Below the pieces are notes generated by a model. That model did not search any database and was not told where the DNA came from. It saw only the letters and a list, made by a program, of their open reading frames with translations. Source: Dichelobacter nodosus (GTDB lineage: Bacteria; Pseudomonadota; Gammaproteobacteria; Cardiobacteriales; Cardiobacteriaceae). From it: 34,793 nt of DNA. The position numbers and the translations under genes are program-made. Shown here piece by piece: positions 8,055 to 16,507 of this stretch. The stretch is from NCBI RefSeq assembly GCF_001263335.1, contig NZ_LGVW01000016.1:1-34793 (forward strand), read 5' to 3'. Position 1 is the first letter of the stretch. Each line of letters starts with the position of its first letter.

Positions 8055-8264
8055 TTATAAGTAGTTTTCCTTCATAAAATCAATAACATCATTCCTTTTA
8101 ACGTTAGGATATGTTATATACCTGATGCTCAAAATAATTGCGGAATTCATGCTGATATTGTGGGATTTAGCGAATTTAGATATAGCGACATGAATTTCAG
8201 GTGGTAGCCTTAACTGTGTTCGTACCCAATTATCTTGAGTATTTTTCTTCTTTTTTATGCTCAT
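8055..8264 (-). CDS. Small ribbon-helix-helix (Arc-like) protein
   Basis: A 69-residue basic protein. After the lysine-rich start (SIKKKKNTQ), residues 13-50 fit an Arc-type RHH: strand VRTQLRLP, helix PEIHVAISKFAKSHNI, helix SMNSAIILSIRYI. The start overlaps the stop of the Zeta-toxin gene by four bases (ATGA), so it is made together with that protein. Two roles are possible: regulator or relaxosome component of the element, or antitoxin-like partner of the Zeta protein. Classic epsilon antitoxins are three-helix proteins and do not look like this, so the second role is only a guess. Confidence 0.7.
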   Translation of the reverse strand: MSIKKKKNTQDNWVRTQLRLPPEIHVAISKFAKSHNISMNSAIILSIRYITYPNVKRNDVIDFMKENYL

Positions 8265-10321
8265 CTTTCCCGTTCTGTTTTGCTCTTAATTTCTTTAAAT
8301 TGCTTTATTGGTTTGGCAGTTTCTTTCTCTCCTTTAGATGGTATTGCTGCCAATTCAGCTTCTTTTTTAGCTTTTTCTTGTTCAGATTTAGCAGCGTGTT
8401 CAAGTTCTTGTTTTGCCATTGGGAGATTTTTTTTCATATCTTCAGTAATTTTTTTCAAATTTTCTGTACCTCCTTTTTTTATGACATGAGTCAGCTGTTT
8501 TGTAATTTCTTTGTCTAAATCGTTATATTCCTGTTCATTAAGCGGCATGACGTTATTTATTTCATTTAGTATTTCTAACTTTGCCGCTTGAATGCTTTGT
8601 TCATTGTTAACAATCTGTTCCGATCGCTCTTGCTTCTTTTGAGATGATGCATGATCTGCTTCTTTTTCTTGGGGAGAAGGTTGTCTTGGTTTAATGTCCA
8701 GCGCTTCTGCTAGACTTTTACCTTTTTCTTTTTGCATTCGCTCTTGTGCACCAAGTAGCCGTTTTTTATCGGCTTCGGTCGGTTGATAGCCGATAGTTTC
8801 TAACCCCCTCATATTGGCTTGAAACCACATTTCTGCTTTGGCTGTTTTGCTGCCGCCGGTAATTTTGATGACGTCCCACCCTTTATCTTGGGCAATATCT
8901 AGAGCTGCTCGAATATTTTGATCTGTGTTGTCACAAACGATTTTATTTTTGTTAATCGTAATCCGGCTTTTATCTTTTTTATGTTCAAAGATAAATTCAT
9001 TCCGATTGAATAAGCGTTGGAATGTATTTTGTTTTACTTCTTCATATTCTGAGTTGGTATTGAAATGTGTAAAGACATATTGGAGATCAAATACCCCAAT
9101 CGTTTTTTCATCAGGCTTAACTGGAGTATTCGCTGGAGCTGGTGCTAGTGTATTGAGTTTTTTTTCTGTTGAACCGAAAGTAAATTCTAAGCGCTCAAAC
9201 TTATTGTTTTTATTGAGATTTTTACCGTATTCTGGTTCAGAAAGAGGCGACAAGGGTTCTGTAGGATTGGGAGAGCCTAGCTCTTCTGTTGCTGACTTTT
9301 TCTGATCTCTTCCTCGATGAGCGCTTGAATGTCCTGATCCCCACAGGTTGATCGTTTCGCTACCATTTTGCGATATTCCTCGTCCGTCGCCATCCTGTAG
9401 CTGTTCAACACGAACGCGTGATGAAACCACTTCTGATAGCTGTCTTGCTCTTTGTTCAGATCCTGCGGCTTGTTTGAAACAGTCATAATCGATAACCCCT
9501 TGTTGATATTGTTTAATAAGACGATTTTCTAAACGCTGAGTGATTTGCTGCTCTGTGCCTTGAGATTGTAGCACAGCTAAATGTTCCCAACCATTATAGG
9601 TTTTAATACTATGATTTCCTTCGGGCTTATCTACAATACTCAGTGTAAGCTTGTCGCCAAATTGATTATGCAGATATTTAAGCCCTTCATAGGTATTACC
9701 CTGTATACGTGCCATCGTAGCAATAGGTGCTCCACGCCCATCCTCAGGATCATAATAACGTTTAAATGTGTTATCTAAGGCTTGTTCAGGCAAAGGATTG
9801 ATGGCAATAATTTCAACCTGATAACCTTTATCTATCGCTTGCTGAATTTTCTCCATTATTGCAGGATTTTGTGGAGCATTGGCTAACTGCCCTTCAAAAA
9901 TAACTTTTATATCCTCATCTAGTTGTCCATTATTAATAACAGCGGAGGTTTTACCTGCACCAGGACTACCCGTTAGAAAAACAACACGTTTTTTTCCATC
10001 AACAGACGATTCTTCTAGCATTTGTTCAAAATGCTTGGCTGCTAATGCAGCTGCACTATTATGCACCGCATTATTATATTGATTGCGATGCGCTGGAGAC
10101 TGACGATAATCCTTAAAAACTTCTTTCATCATGTCCGAGGCAATATAGCGTCCCTGAAAAGTGCTATCCATTCTTTTATACGCATTAATCAATTCTTGAG
10201 TCTGATTTTGAGCAAGCCAAACAGCGTTTTTTTGCACTTTTTCTAAGACAGCATCATGCTTGAAGTCCTTGAGGATAATTTGTAAATTCTCTTGCGAGGT
10301 ACTCGATTGATTTTCGTTCAT
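8261..10321 (-). CDS. Zeta-toxin kinase fused to an LPD7 domain
   Basis: A 686-residue polyvalent protein. Residues ~45-280 are a Zeta-toxin/PezT-type P-loop kinase: Walker A GSPGAGKT at 118-125 after VVFLT, the upstream helix with ASDMMKEVF, and downstream FEGQLAN and a VEIIAINPLPEQAL strand. Family enzymes phosphorylate UDP-N-acetylglucosamine. A low-complexity linker follows, then an LPD7 region (about 410-540, FERLEFTFGS...FQRLFNRNEF...KAEMWFQANM) like that at the end of the relaxase, and a charged coiled-coil tail (KEITKQL...KAKKEAELAA). No epsilon antitoxin gene is adjacent. It lies 21 bp downstream of virD4. It may be a T4SS substrate acting in the recipient. Confidence 0.85.
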   Translation of the reverse strand: MNENQSSTSQENLQIILKDFKHDAVLEKVQKNAVWLAQNQTQELINAYKRMDSTFQGRYIASDMMKEVFKDYRQSPAHRNQYNNAVHNSAAALAAKHFEQMLEESSVDGKKRVVFLTGSPGAGKTSAVINNGQLDEDIKVIFEGQLANAPQNPAIMEKIQQAIDKGYQVEIIAINPLPEQALDNTFKRYYDPEDGRGAPIATMARIQGNTYEGLKYLHNQFGDKLTLSIVDKPEGNHSIKTYNGWEHLAVLQSQGTEQQITQRLENRLIKQYQQGVIDYDCFKQAAGSEQRARQLSEVVSSRVRVEQLQDGDGRGISQNGSETINLWGSGHSSAHRGRDQKKSATEELGSPNPTEPLSPLSEPEYGKNLNKNNKFERLEFTFGSTEKKLNTLAPAPANTPVKPDEKTIGVFDLQYVFTHFNTNSEYEEVKQNTFQRLFNRNEFIFEHKKDKSRITINKNKIVCDNTDQNIRAALDIAQDKGWDVIKITGGSKTAKAEMWFQANMRGLETIGYQPTEADKKRLLGAQERMQKEKGKSLAEALDIKPRQPSPQEKEADHASSQKKQERSEQIVNNEQSIQAAKLEILNEINNVMPLNEQEYNDLDKEITKQLTHVIKKGGTENLKKITEDMKKNLPMAKQELEHAAKSEQEKAKKEAELAAIPSKGEKETAKPIKQFKEIKSKTERER

Positions 10322-10342
10322 AAATATCTCCTTTATCTTAGA

Positions 10343-12283
10343 TCAAGCAAGTGTTGATGCTTGTTCTGCATTCTGCTCAATGACTAAACTTAGCAAATTA
10401 GTGAGAACATCGACTTTGACATTTTTTCTAAGCGTTCCGTTTAATTTGTCTTCAAGTACATCAGGCAGACTTTGAATGTGTTCTCGTATGCCTTTTTGAA
10501 CTTTTTCTTCAGGTGATGTTCGCTCTTCAAGCGTTAATACCTTTGCTTTTCCTTGAAAACGCTTAAATCGAGTAACAAAAACAGGATCTTTCCAGTAGCA
10601 ATTTTTTTCTGCCATGATTGGGTGTGATAAGCCTTCAAACAAAATGATTTCTTTAGTTGTGGGCATTGCGCGTAATTCCTGCGGCATCATCAAATCACGT
10701 TGTTGTAGAGTTTCAGTTCGTGAAATACCGCGACTACCGCCGCCTCGAGATTGAGAAGTATCTTCTCGAACGGTAATTTTGCCGAGGAGTTTGGAGTAAG
10801 ATTCGCTATCTTGAACGTCGTTTGGCTTATAAAGAATTTTGAGAGCAATATTGGTCAAAATATTGCGGGTACCGTGTTCGCCATAAACTTTGCGATCGGC
10901 TAATTGTGCGGGCGATTGTGCAATGAAAAGCAAACGCAAATTATATCCAGCCATATAAGATACTGCCTTTTCTAAAATAGCAATCCGTCCCGCGGCAGTT
11001 CCTTCGTCCATCAACATAAGGCATTGATACTTTAAATCCGGATCATTTTGCGGCAACACACTTGTATTCTCGTTAATGAGTTGAGAGTAAAATAAGTTGA
11101 TGATTTTGCTGGCTTTGGATAGATCCTTGGGTTGAATACCCAAGTAGATCGTCATTTTCTTACGGCGTACATCGCGCAAATCAAAGTCATCACCTGAAGT
11201 TGCATCAGATACCGGTTGAGACAACCACGGCGTTAAATTAGCGGTGAGCGTTGCTAAAATAGAGGCAAAAGTTTTATCTCCAGCACTGACTGCGCTATTG
11301 ATAGTTTGAGAAGCGATGGTTGAGATAAAAGTATCTTGCATGAGCGAGGAAAAATGTGCGATAGCATCACCGCTAAATTGTGTTGCTAAATCGAGGATTT
11401 CTTTGATAGTGGGCACATAAACTAAATTATCTTTCTGCCAGAAAGCTTCTTTGTCTAAGCAATATAAACCCAAGCCAAGAAATAATTTTCGAGCAGATTC
11501 TTCGAAAAAACTATCATCACCGCCGCTATCAGGAATTAAACAAATCGCAATTTGATTTAAATCATCAACGCGTTGTTCTGCACTGCGAGATACATAAGAC
11601 AATGGATTCCATCGCGCCGTCCGTCCTTCGGGATTGAATGGATCAAAAAGATATACATCATGCCCGCATTGGGCACGATAAGCAGCAGTAATCTCAAACA
11701 ATTCTTGCTTAATATCGGAAACAACCATGCTGTGCTCATAAGACAGTCCCACCGGAATCACAACACCAACGCCTTTTCCAGAACGAGTTGGTGCGGCAAG
11801 GTAAGCAAATAACTGACCGCCTAAGGCAATGTATCGTGTGCCAATTTTGCCAACAATAATTTTATTACCTGCAAATAATCCTTTATTTTCCTTGACTTGT
11901 TTCGTATCAATCAATAGACCGGCTTTGGTAATTTCTTTGAGTGTAGCAAAGCGTGCATCTCCATATAAGCTTTGTTTTTGTTCAAATATTTTTACTAAAA
12001 TCATGAAAATACAAAGATGTAGCGCTCCTGAAATGTACCATGCCGCTTTAAATTGACCGGCATAATGCGCGCCATACTTTAATTGATACAAAATAATGCT
12101 GTGTGGAAAACTGCTGACTTTGTTATTCAATACAAAATGATGTTTGAGAAGCGCTTCAAGATAATTTGTTCCCGCGGGTATGCTCATCAAAACGCGAAAA
12201 GCAAAGCTGGCGCACGTTAAAAAAGAAATTACAAATAGTATGATGATTATCATTAGAACAAAGGGACTTTTTCTTTCTTCCAT
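10343..12283 (-). CDS. virD4: VirD4/TraG-family type IV coupling protein
   Basis: A 646-residue inner-membrane ATPase that brings the relaxosome and protein substrates to the T4SS. Two N-terminal membrane segments (about 9-30 and 82-100) flank a short periplasmic loop. The Walker A motif is APTRSGKG (about 164-171), followed by VVIPVGLSYEHSMVVSDIK; Walker B is CLMLMDEG near residue 400, and a conserved FIAQSPAQL follows. Length is usual for the family. The start codon directly abuts the stop of the last MuF-C-like gene, so the substrate-like array and its probable receptor are translationally coupled. The C-terminal ~60 residues are variable and acidic/basic mixed. Confidence 0.95.
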   Translation of the reverse strand: MEERKSPFVLMIIIILFVISFLTCASFAFRVLMSIPAGTNYLEALLKHHFVLNNKVSSFPHSIILYQLKYGAHYAGQFKAAWYISGALHLCIFMILVKIFEQKQSLYGDARFATLKEITKAGLLIDTKQVKENKGLFAGNKIIVGKIGTRYIALGGQLFAYLAAPTRSGKGVGVVIPVGLSYEHSMVVSDIKQELFEITAAYRAQCGHDVYLFDPFNPEGRTARWNPLSYVSRSAEQRVDDLNQIAICLIPDSGGDDSFFEESARKLFLGLGLYCLDKEAFWQKDNLVYVPTIKEILDLATQFSGDAIAHFSSLMQDTFISTIASQTINSAVSAGDKTFASILATLTANLTPWLSQPVSDATSGDDFDLRDVRRKKMTIYLGIQPKDLSKASKIINLFYSQLINENTSVLPQNDPDLKYQCLMLMDEGTAAGRIAILEKAVSYMAGYNLRLLFIAQSPAQLADRKVYGEHGTRNILTNIALKILYKPNDVQDSESYSKLLGKITVREDTSQSRGGGSRGISRTETLQQRDLMMPQELRAMPTTKEIILFEGLSHPIMAEKNCYWKDPVFVTRFKRFQGKAKVLTLEERTSPEEKVQKGIREHIQSLPDVLEDKLNGTLRKNVKVDVLTNLLSLVIEQNAEQASTLA

Positions 12284-13321
12284 TTATCTTTCCTTGCTTT
12301 TATCAGTGGAGTGATTTTGGGTTTTCTCATTTTGGGTATGACGAATATTGACTTTGACAGCTTTCATCATGGCATCTTCAATAATAAGCGGGTGTTGCCC
12401 TTGAACAGCCAGCATGGCTTTTTTATCCAAAATAAAACCCGCGGCTGCAGCGGATCTTTGCATCAGATCCCATTGCGTAATCGCGCCTTGCGTTGCTTTA
12501 AAGAGTGCTCTACCGGCTTCTCTGGGTGATAAACCCGATAAGTTTATGATTTCATGATTTTTCTCTTCATGGATATGAGCAACTTTTGCAGTATAAAAAT
12601 TGACAATATCTTCACTATTGAGTACCATTCTTCCCGTCGGGAATGAGTTTTTGCTCCTGCTATTGGTTAAGTCTTTTAGCGCCCCAGCCCCCAAAAGTGA
12701 AATAAGCATCTCATTGGTGCTTTGGTTTCCATGAATTTGGGACAGTTGTGTGGATTCCCGATTTCTTTCTTGTCTAATGTAGACAATGTCTCTTTCTAAG
12801 CCTATTTGACCATCAGCTCTGTCATATCCCAACCAGTTTTTTAAATTACTGCGGTTGTAGACGCTTGCAATTTCGTTACTTACTCCATGTGTAGATGCTT
12901 TGTTCAAATGAATGGGTACAAAGTAAGTTTCATTTTTTGTTTTATCTTCAATATCAATGATTGCTACGAGACCTCTCTCCATATTATTTACTACAATTAA
13001 GGGATTAGAGAGGTAAACGGGCAGGGCTTGTACTTGCTCAAGAGTTAAATCATGACCAAAATTTTTTCCTTGCTGAAATCCCATGATTTTTCTGATGTCA
13101 TCTTTAGTTAGCGTCATCATGAGTTCTTTGACTTCAAGATTGGGACGTAATCCATTGAGTGCGAGATAAACCGTTGGCGTTGGAAAACTTGCTGGTTGCG
13201 GGCGACTTGCCAAAGATGTGGATAAACGTTCAACATCTTTAGCAAATTGCGCAGCAGTTTGAGGCTCTGGTTTAAAAACCTTATCCCAAAGCGCTTGAGT
13301 TTCGTTCTTCTCTTTATCCAT
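12284..13321 (-). CDS. MuF-C-like effector candidate, copy 4 (next to virD4)
   Basis: A 345-residue protein; with respect to transcription it is the last of four paralogs. Residues ~45-190 resemble the MuF-C domain of polyvalent proteins: VYLALNGLRPN start, LPVYLSNPLIVV, VAIIDIEDKT, VPIHLNK, EIASVYNRSNLKNWLGYD, and IVYIRQERN. The same outline is found at the N-terminus of the ArdC/TOPRIM protein. Residues ~268-345 form the shared C-terminal module (SPREAGRALF...AVQGQHPL). It is the only copy whose tail ends NHSTDKSKER instead of RNPKDITR, and its stop codon touches the virD4 start, so it probably keeps the ancestral 3' junction of the single gene before amplification. Enzymatic activity is not shown by the sequence. 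Confidence 0.75.
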   Translation of the reverse strand: MDKEKNETQALWDKVFKPEPQTAAQFAKDVERLSTSLASRPQPASFPTPTVYLALNGLRPNLEVKELMMTLTKDDIRKIMGFQQGKNFGHDLTLEQVQALPVYLSNPLIVVNNMERGLVAIIDIEDKTKNETYFVPIHLNKASTHGVSNEIASVYNRSNLKNWLGYDRADGQIGLERDIVYIRQERNRESTQLSQIHGNQSTNEMLISLLGAGALKDLTNSRSKNSFPTGRMVLNSEDIVNFYTAKVAHIHEEKNHEIINLSGLSPREAGRALFKATQGAITQWDLMQRSAAAAGFILDKKAMLAVQGQHPLIIEDAMMKAVKVNIRHTQNEKTQNHSTDKSKER

Positions 13322-13342
13322 TGAGCATCTCGATTATTACGT

Positions 13343-14386
13343 TCATCTTGTAATATCCTTGGGATTACGCGTTTTCTCATTTTGGGTATGACGAACATTG
13401 ACTTTGACGGCTTTCATTAGAGTGTCTTCAATGATGAGTGGGTATTGTCCTTGAACAGCCAGCATGGCTTTTTTATCCAAAATAAAACCTGCTGCAGTTG
13501 CAGAACGTTCCATCAAATCCCATTGCGTAATCGCGCCTTGCGTTGCTTTAAAGAGTGCTCTACCGGCTTCTCTGGGTGATAAACCCGATAAGTTTATGAT
13601 TTCATGATTTTTCTCTTCATGGATATGAGCAATTTTTGCAGTATAAAAATTGACAATATCTTCACTATTGAGTACCATTCTTCCCGTCGGGAATGAGTTT
13701 TTACTCCTGCTATTGGTTAAGTCTTTTAGCGCCCCCACCCCCAAAAGAGAGATTAGTATCTGATTGGTATTTAATTTCTCCCCAGTTTGGGACAGTCGTG
13801 CGGATTCCCGATTTCTTTCTTGTCTGATGTAGACGATGTCTTTTTCTAATCCTGTTTGACCATCGATTCTGTCGTATCCTAGCCAGTTTTTTAAGTTGCT
13901 GCGGTTATAGACACTTGCAATTTTATTATTTGCTTTGCGTTGATGAAGCTTGTCTAGATGAATGGGTACAAAATATATTTTATTTTGCTCCTTATTTCTC
14001 ACATCAATAATTGCCACAAGGCTTTCATCTGTATCTCGTACAACAAGCAATGGATTAGACAAATAAATAGGAAGTTTTTCTAATTGATCAAGCGGTATGT
14101 CATGATCTTTTAATTCAGGATCTCCTTCTTTATATTTTGCTTGTCCTATTGATTTTTTAAGATCTTCTTTAGTTAAAGTCATCATGAGATTTTTGACTTC
14201 AAGATTGGGACGCAATCCATTTAAAGCAAGATAAACCATGGGGGTTGGAAAACTTGCTGGCTGCGGGCGACTCGCCAATGATGTTGATAACCGTTTAACA
14301 TCTTTTGCAAATTGCGCTGCTATTTGTGGCTCTGGTTTAAAAACCTTATCCCAAAGCGCTTGAGTTTCGTTCTTCTCTTTATCCAT
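13343..14386 (-). CDS. MuF-C-like effector candidate, copy 3
   Basis: A 347-residue paralog, the most divergent of the four in two patches. Around residues 72-100 it has an insertion and different residues (EDLKKSIGQAKYKEG...IPLDQLEKLPIYL), and near 140 it reads LDKLHQRKANNKIASVY where the others have LNKASTHG or LNKLYGRK. Elsewhere, and especially in the C-terminal module from ~270 on, it is nearly identical to the neighbours. Single unique changes include QYPLIIED for QHPLIIED. The mosaic pattern suggests that a different N-terminal allele was recombined into the array. Spacer of 21 bp on each side; start ATG lies in the copied end of virB11. Confidence 0.75.
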   Translation of the reverse strand: MDKEKNETQALWDKVFKPEPQIAAQFAKDVKRLSTSLASRPQPASFPTPMVYLALNGLRPNLEVKNLMMTLTKEDLKKSIGQAKYKEGDPELKDHDIPLDQLEKLPIYLSNPLLVVRDTDESLVAIIDVRNKEQNKIYFVPIHLDKLHQRKANNKIASVYNRSNLKNWLGYDRIDGQTGLEKDIVYIRQERNRESARLSQTGEKLNTNQILISLLGVGALKDLTNSRSKNSFPTGRMVLNSEDIVNFYTAKIAHIHEEKNHEIINLSGLSPREAGRALFKATQGAITQWDLMERSATAAGFILDKKAMLAVQGQYPLIIEDTLMKAVKVNVRHTQNEKTRNPKDITR

Positions 14387-14407
14387 TGAGCATCTCGATT
14401 ATTACGT

Positions 14408-15436
14408 TCATCTTGTAATATCCTTGGGATTACGCGTTTTCTCATTTTGGGTATGACGAACATTGACTTTGACGGCTTTCATTAGAGTGTCTTCAATAAT
14501 AAGCGGGTGTTGTCCTTGAACAGCCAGCATGGCTTTTTTATCCAAAATAAACCCTGCTGCAGTTGCAGAACGTTCCATCAAATCCCATTGCGTAATCGCG
14601 CCTTGCGTTGTTTTAAAGAGTGCTCTACCGGCTTCTCTGGGTGATAAACCCGATAAGTTTATGATTTCATGATTTTTCTCTTCATGGATATGAGCAACTT
14701 TTGCAGTATAAAAATTGACAATATCTTCACTATTGAGTACTATTTTTCCCGTCGGGAATGAGTTTTTGCTCCTGCTATTGGTTAAGTCTTTTAGCGCCCC
14801 AGCCCCCAAAAGTGAAATAAGCATCTCATTGGTGCTTTGGTTTCCATTAGTTTGGGACAGTTGTGTGGATTCCCGATTTCTTTCTTGTCTAATGTAGACA
14901 ATGTCTTTTTCTAAGCCTATTTGACCATCGGTTCTGTCGTATCCTAACCAGTTTTTTAAATTACTGCGGTTGTAGGCGCTTGCAATTTCGTTACTTGCTC
15001 CATGTGTAGATGCTTTGTTCAGATGAATGGGTACAAAGTAGGTTTCATTTTTTGTTTTATCTTCAATATCAATGATTGCTACGAGACTCCTATCAGTATC
15101 GCGTACGACCATGAGAGGGTTACTTAGATAAAGGGGAAGTATTTGTATTTGATCAAGAGAAAGATCATGATCCTTTTTTTTATCTTTATGCAACCCCATG
15201 ATTTTTTTAGTATCATTTTTAGTTAGCGTCATCATGAGTTCTTTGACTTCAAGATTGGGACGCAATCCATTGAGTGCGAGATAAACCGTTGGCGTTGGAA
15301 AACTTGCTGGCTGCGGGCGACTCGCCAATGATGTTGATAACCGTTTAACATCTTTTGCAAATTGCGCTGCTATTTGTGGCTCTGGTTTAAAAACCTTATC
15401 CCAAAGCGCTTGAGTTTCGTTCTTCTCTTTATCCAT
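14408..15436 (-). CDS. MuF-C-like effector candidate, copy 2
   Basis: A 342-residue paralog with the same domain order: MuF-C-like region (about 45-190), linker with NEMLISLLGAGALKDLTNSR, then the C-terminal module (265-342). The first ~60 residues match copy 3 (IAAQFAKDVKRL), while the region around 145 (LNKASTHGASNEIASAY) matches copy 4, so it is itself a mosaic of its neighbours. Its own patch is NDTKKIMGLHKDKKKDHDLSLDQIQILPLYL. No signal peptide, membrane segment or immunity-like gene is present beside it; a cytoplasmic protein exported through the T4SS is the favoured view. Confidence 0.75.
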   Translation of the reverse strand: MDKEKNETQALWDKVFKPEPQIAAQFAKDVKRLSTSLASRPQPASFPTPTVYLALNGLRPNLEVKELMMTLTKNDTKKIMGLHKDKKKDHDLSLDQIQILPLYLSNPLMVVRDTDRSLVAIIDIEDKTKNETYFVPIHLNKASTHGASNEIASAYNRSNLKNWLGYDRTDGQIGLEKDIVYIRQERNRESTQLSQTNGNQSTNEMLISLLGAGALKDLTNSRSKNSFPTGKIVLNSEDIVNFYTAKVAHIHEEKNHEIINLSGLSPREAGRALFKTTQGAITQWDLMERSATAAGFILDKKAMLAVQGQHPLIIEDTLMKAVKVNVRHTQNEKTRNPKDITR

Positions 15437-15457
15437 TGAGCATCTCGATTATTACGT

Positions 15458-16486
15458 TCATCTTGTAATATCCTTGGGATTACGCGTTTTCTCATTTTGG
15501 GTATGACGAACATTGACTTTGACGGCTTTCATTAGAGTGTCTTCAATAATAAGCGGGTGTTGTCCTTGAACAGCCAGCATGGCTTTTTTATCCAAAATAA
15601 ACCCTGCTGCAGTTGCAGAACGTTCCATCAAATCCCATTGCGTAATCGCGCCTTGCGTTGCTTTAAAGAGTGCTCTACCGGCTTCTCTGGGTGATAAACC
15701 CGATAAGTTTATGATTTCATGATTTTTCTCTTCATGGATATGAGCAATTTTTGCAGTATAAAAATTGACAATATCTTCACTATTGAGTACTATTTTCTCC
15801 GTCGGGAATGAGTTTTTGCTCCTGCTATTGGTTAAGTCTTTTAGCGCCCCCACACCCAAAAGTGAAATAAGCATCTCATTGGTGCTTTGGTTTCCATGAG
15901 TTTGGGAGAGTCGTGTGGATTCCCGATTTCTTTCTTGTCTAATGTAGACAATGTCTTTTTCTAAACCTATTTGACCATCAGCTCTGTCGTATCCTAACCA
16001 ACTCTTTAGATTACCGCGGTGGTAGGCACTCGCAATCTCATTACTGATTTTACGTCCATATAATTTGTTCAAATGAATGGGTACAAAGTAAGTTTCATTT
16101 TTTGTTTTACTTTCAATATCAATGATTGCTACGAGGCTTCTATCAGTATCACGCACCACAATTAAGGGATTAGAGAGATAAACGGGTAGGGCTTGTACTT
16201 GCTCAAGAGTTAAATCATGATCAAAGCTTTTTCCTTGATGAAAACCCATGATTTTTCTGGTGTCATCTTTGGTTAACGTCATCATGAGCTCTTTGACTTC
16301 AAGATTGGGACGTAATCCGTTGAGTGCAAGATAAACCGTTGGCGTTGGAAAACTTGCTGGTTGCGGGTAACTGGCTTTAGTTTCGGATAAACGTTCAACA
16401 TCTTTGGCAAATTGCGCAGCAGTTTGAGGCTCTGGTTTAAAAACCTTATCCCAAAGCGCTTGGGTTTCGTTCTTCTCTTTATCCAT
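15458..16486 (-). CDS. MuF-C-like effector candidate, copy 1
   Basis: A 342-residue paralog, first of the four in transcription order and next to the double-module gene. It differs at the N-terminus (ERLSETKASYPQPASF instead of ...STSLASRPQPASF; the ArdC protein has RISYPKP here, so this may be the older form) and near 143 (LNKLYGRKISNEIASAYHRGNLKSWLGY). The C-terminal module spans 265-342 and ends in MKAVKVNVRHTQNEKTRNPKDITR-type basic sequence. In this family of proteins the variable part is at the front and the constant part is at the back, the arrangement expected if the back carries a delivery signal. Confidence 0.75.
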   Translation of the reverse strand: MDKEKNETQALWDKVFKPEPQTAAQFAKDVERLSETKASYPQPASFPTPTVYLALNGLRPNLEVKELMMTLTKDDTRKIMGFHQGKSFDHDLTLEQVQALPVYLSNPLIVVRDTDRSLVAIIDIESKTKNETYFVPIHLNKLYGRKISNEIASAYHRGNLKSWLGYDRADGQIGLEKDIVYIRQERNRESTRLSQTHGNQSTNEMLISLLGVGALKDLTNSRSKNSFPTEKIVLNSEDIVNFYTAKIAHIHEEKNHEIINLSGLSPREAGRALFKATQGAITQWDLMERSATAAGFILDKKAMLAVQGQHPLIIEDTLMKAVKVNVRHTQNEKTRNPKDITR

Positions 16487-16507
16487 TGAGCATCTCGATT
16501 ATTACGT

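Larger units (their letters stand above)
12284..16507 (-). repeat. Tandem gene array of ~1.05-kb units
   Basis: Four head-to-tail units (12284-13342, 13343-14407, 14408-15457, 15458-16507) each hold one MuF-C-like gene plus a 21-bp spacer. The spacers are identical in sequence, and so are long parts of the genes, above all the 3' third. Differences cluster in short patches coding for residues ~75-145. Homologous recombination between units is expected to change copy number. Confidence 0.9.

Noticed and set aside
8201-8518. Phe/Ser-rich plus-strand frames
   Set aside because: Antisense of the charged coiled-coil end of the Zeta protein and the RHH gene; composition is typical of such shadows.
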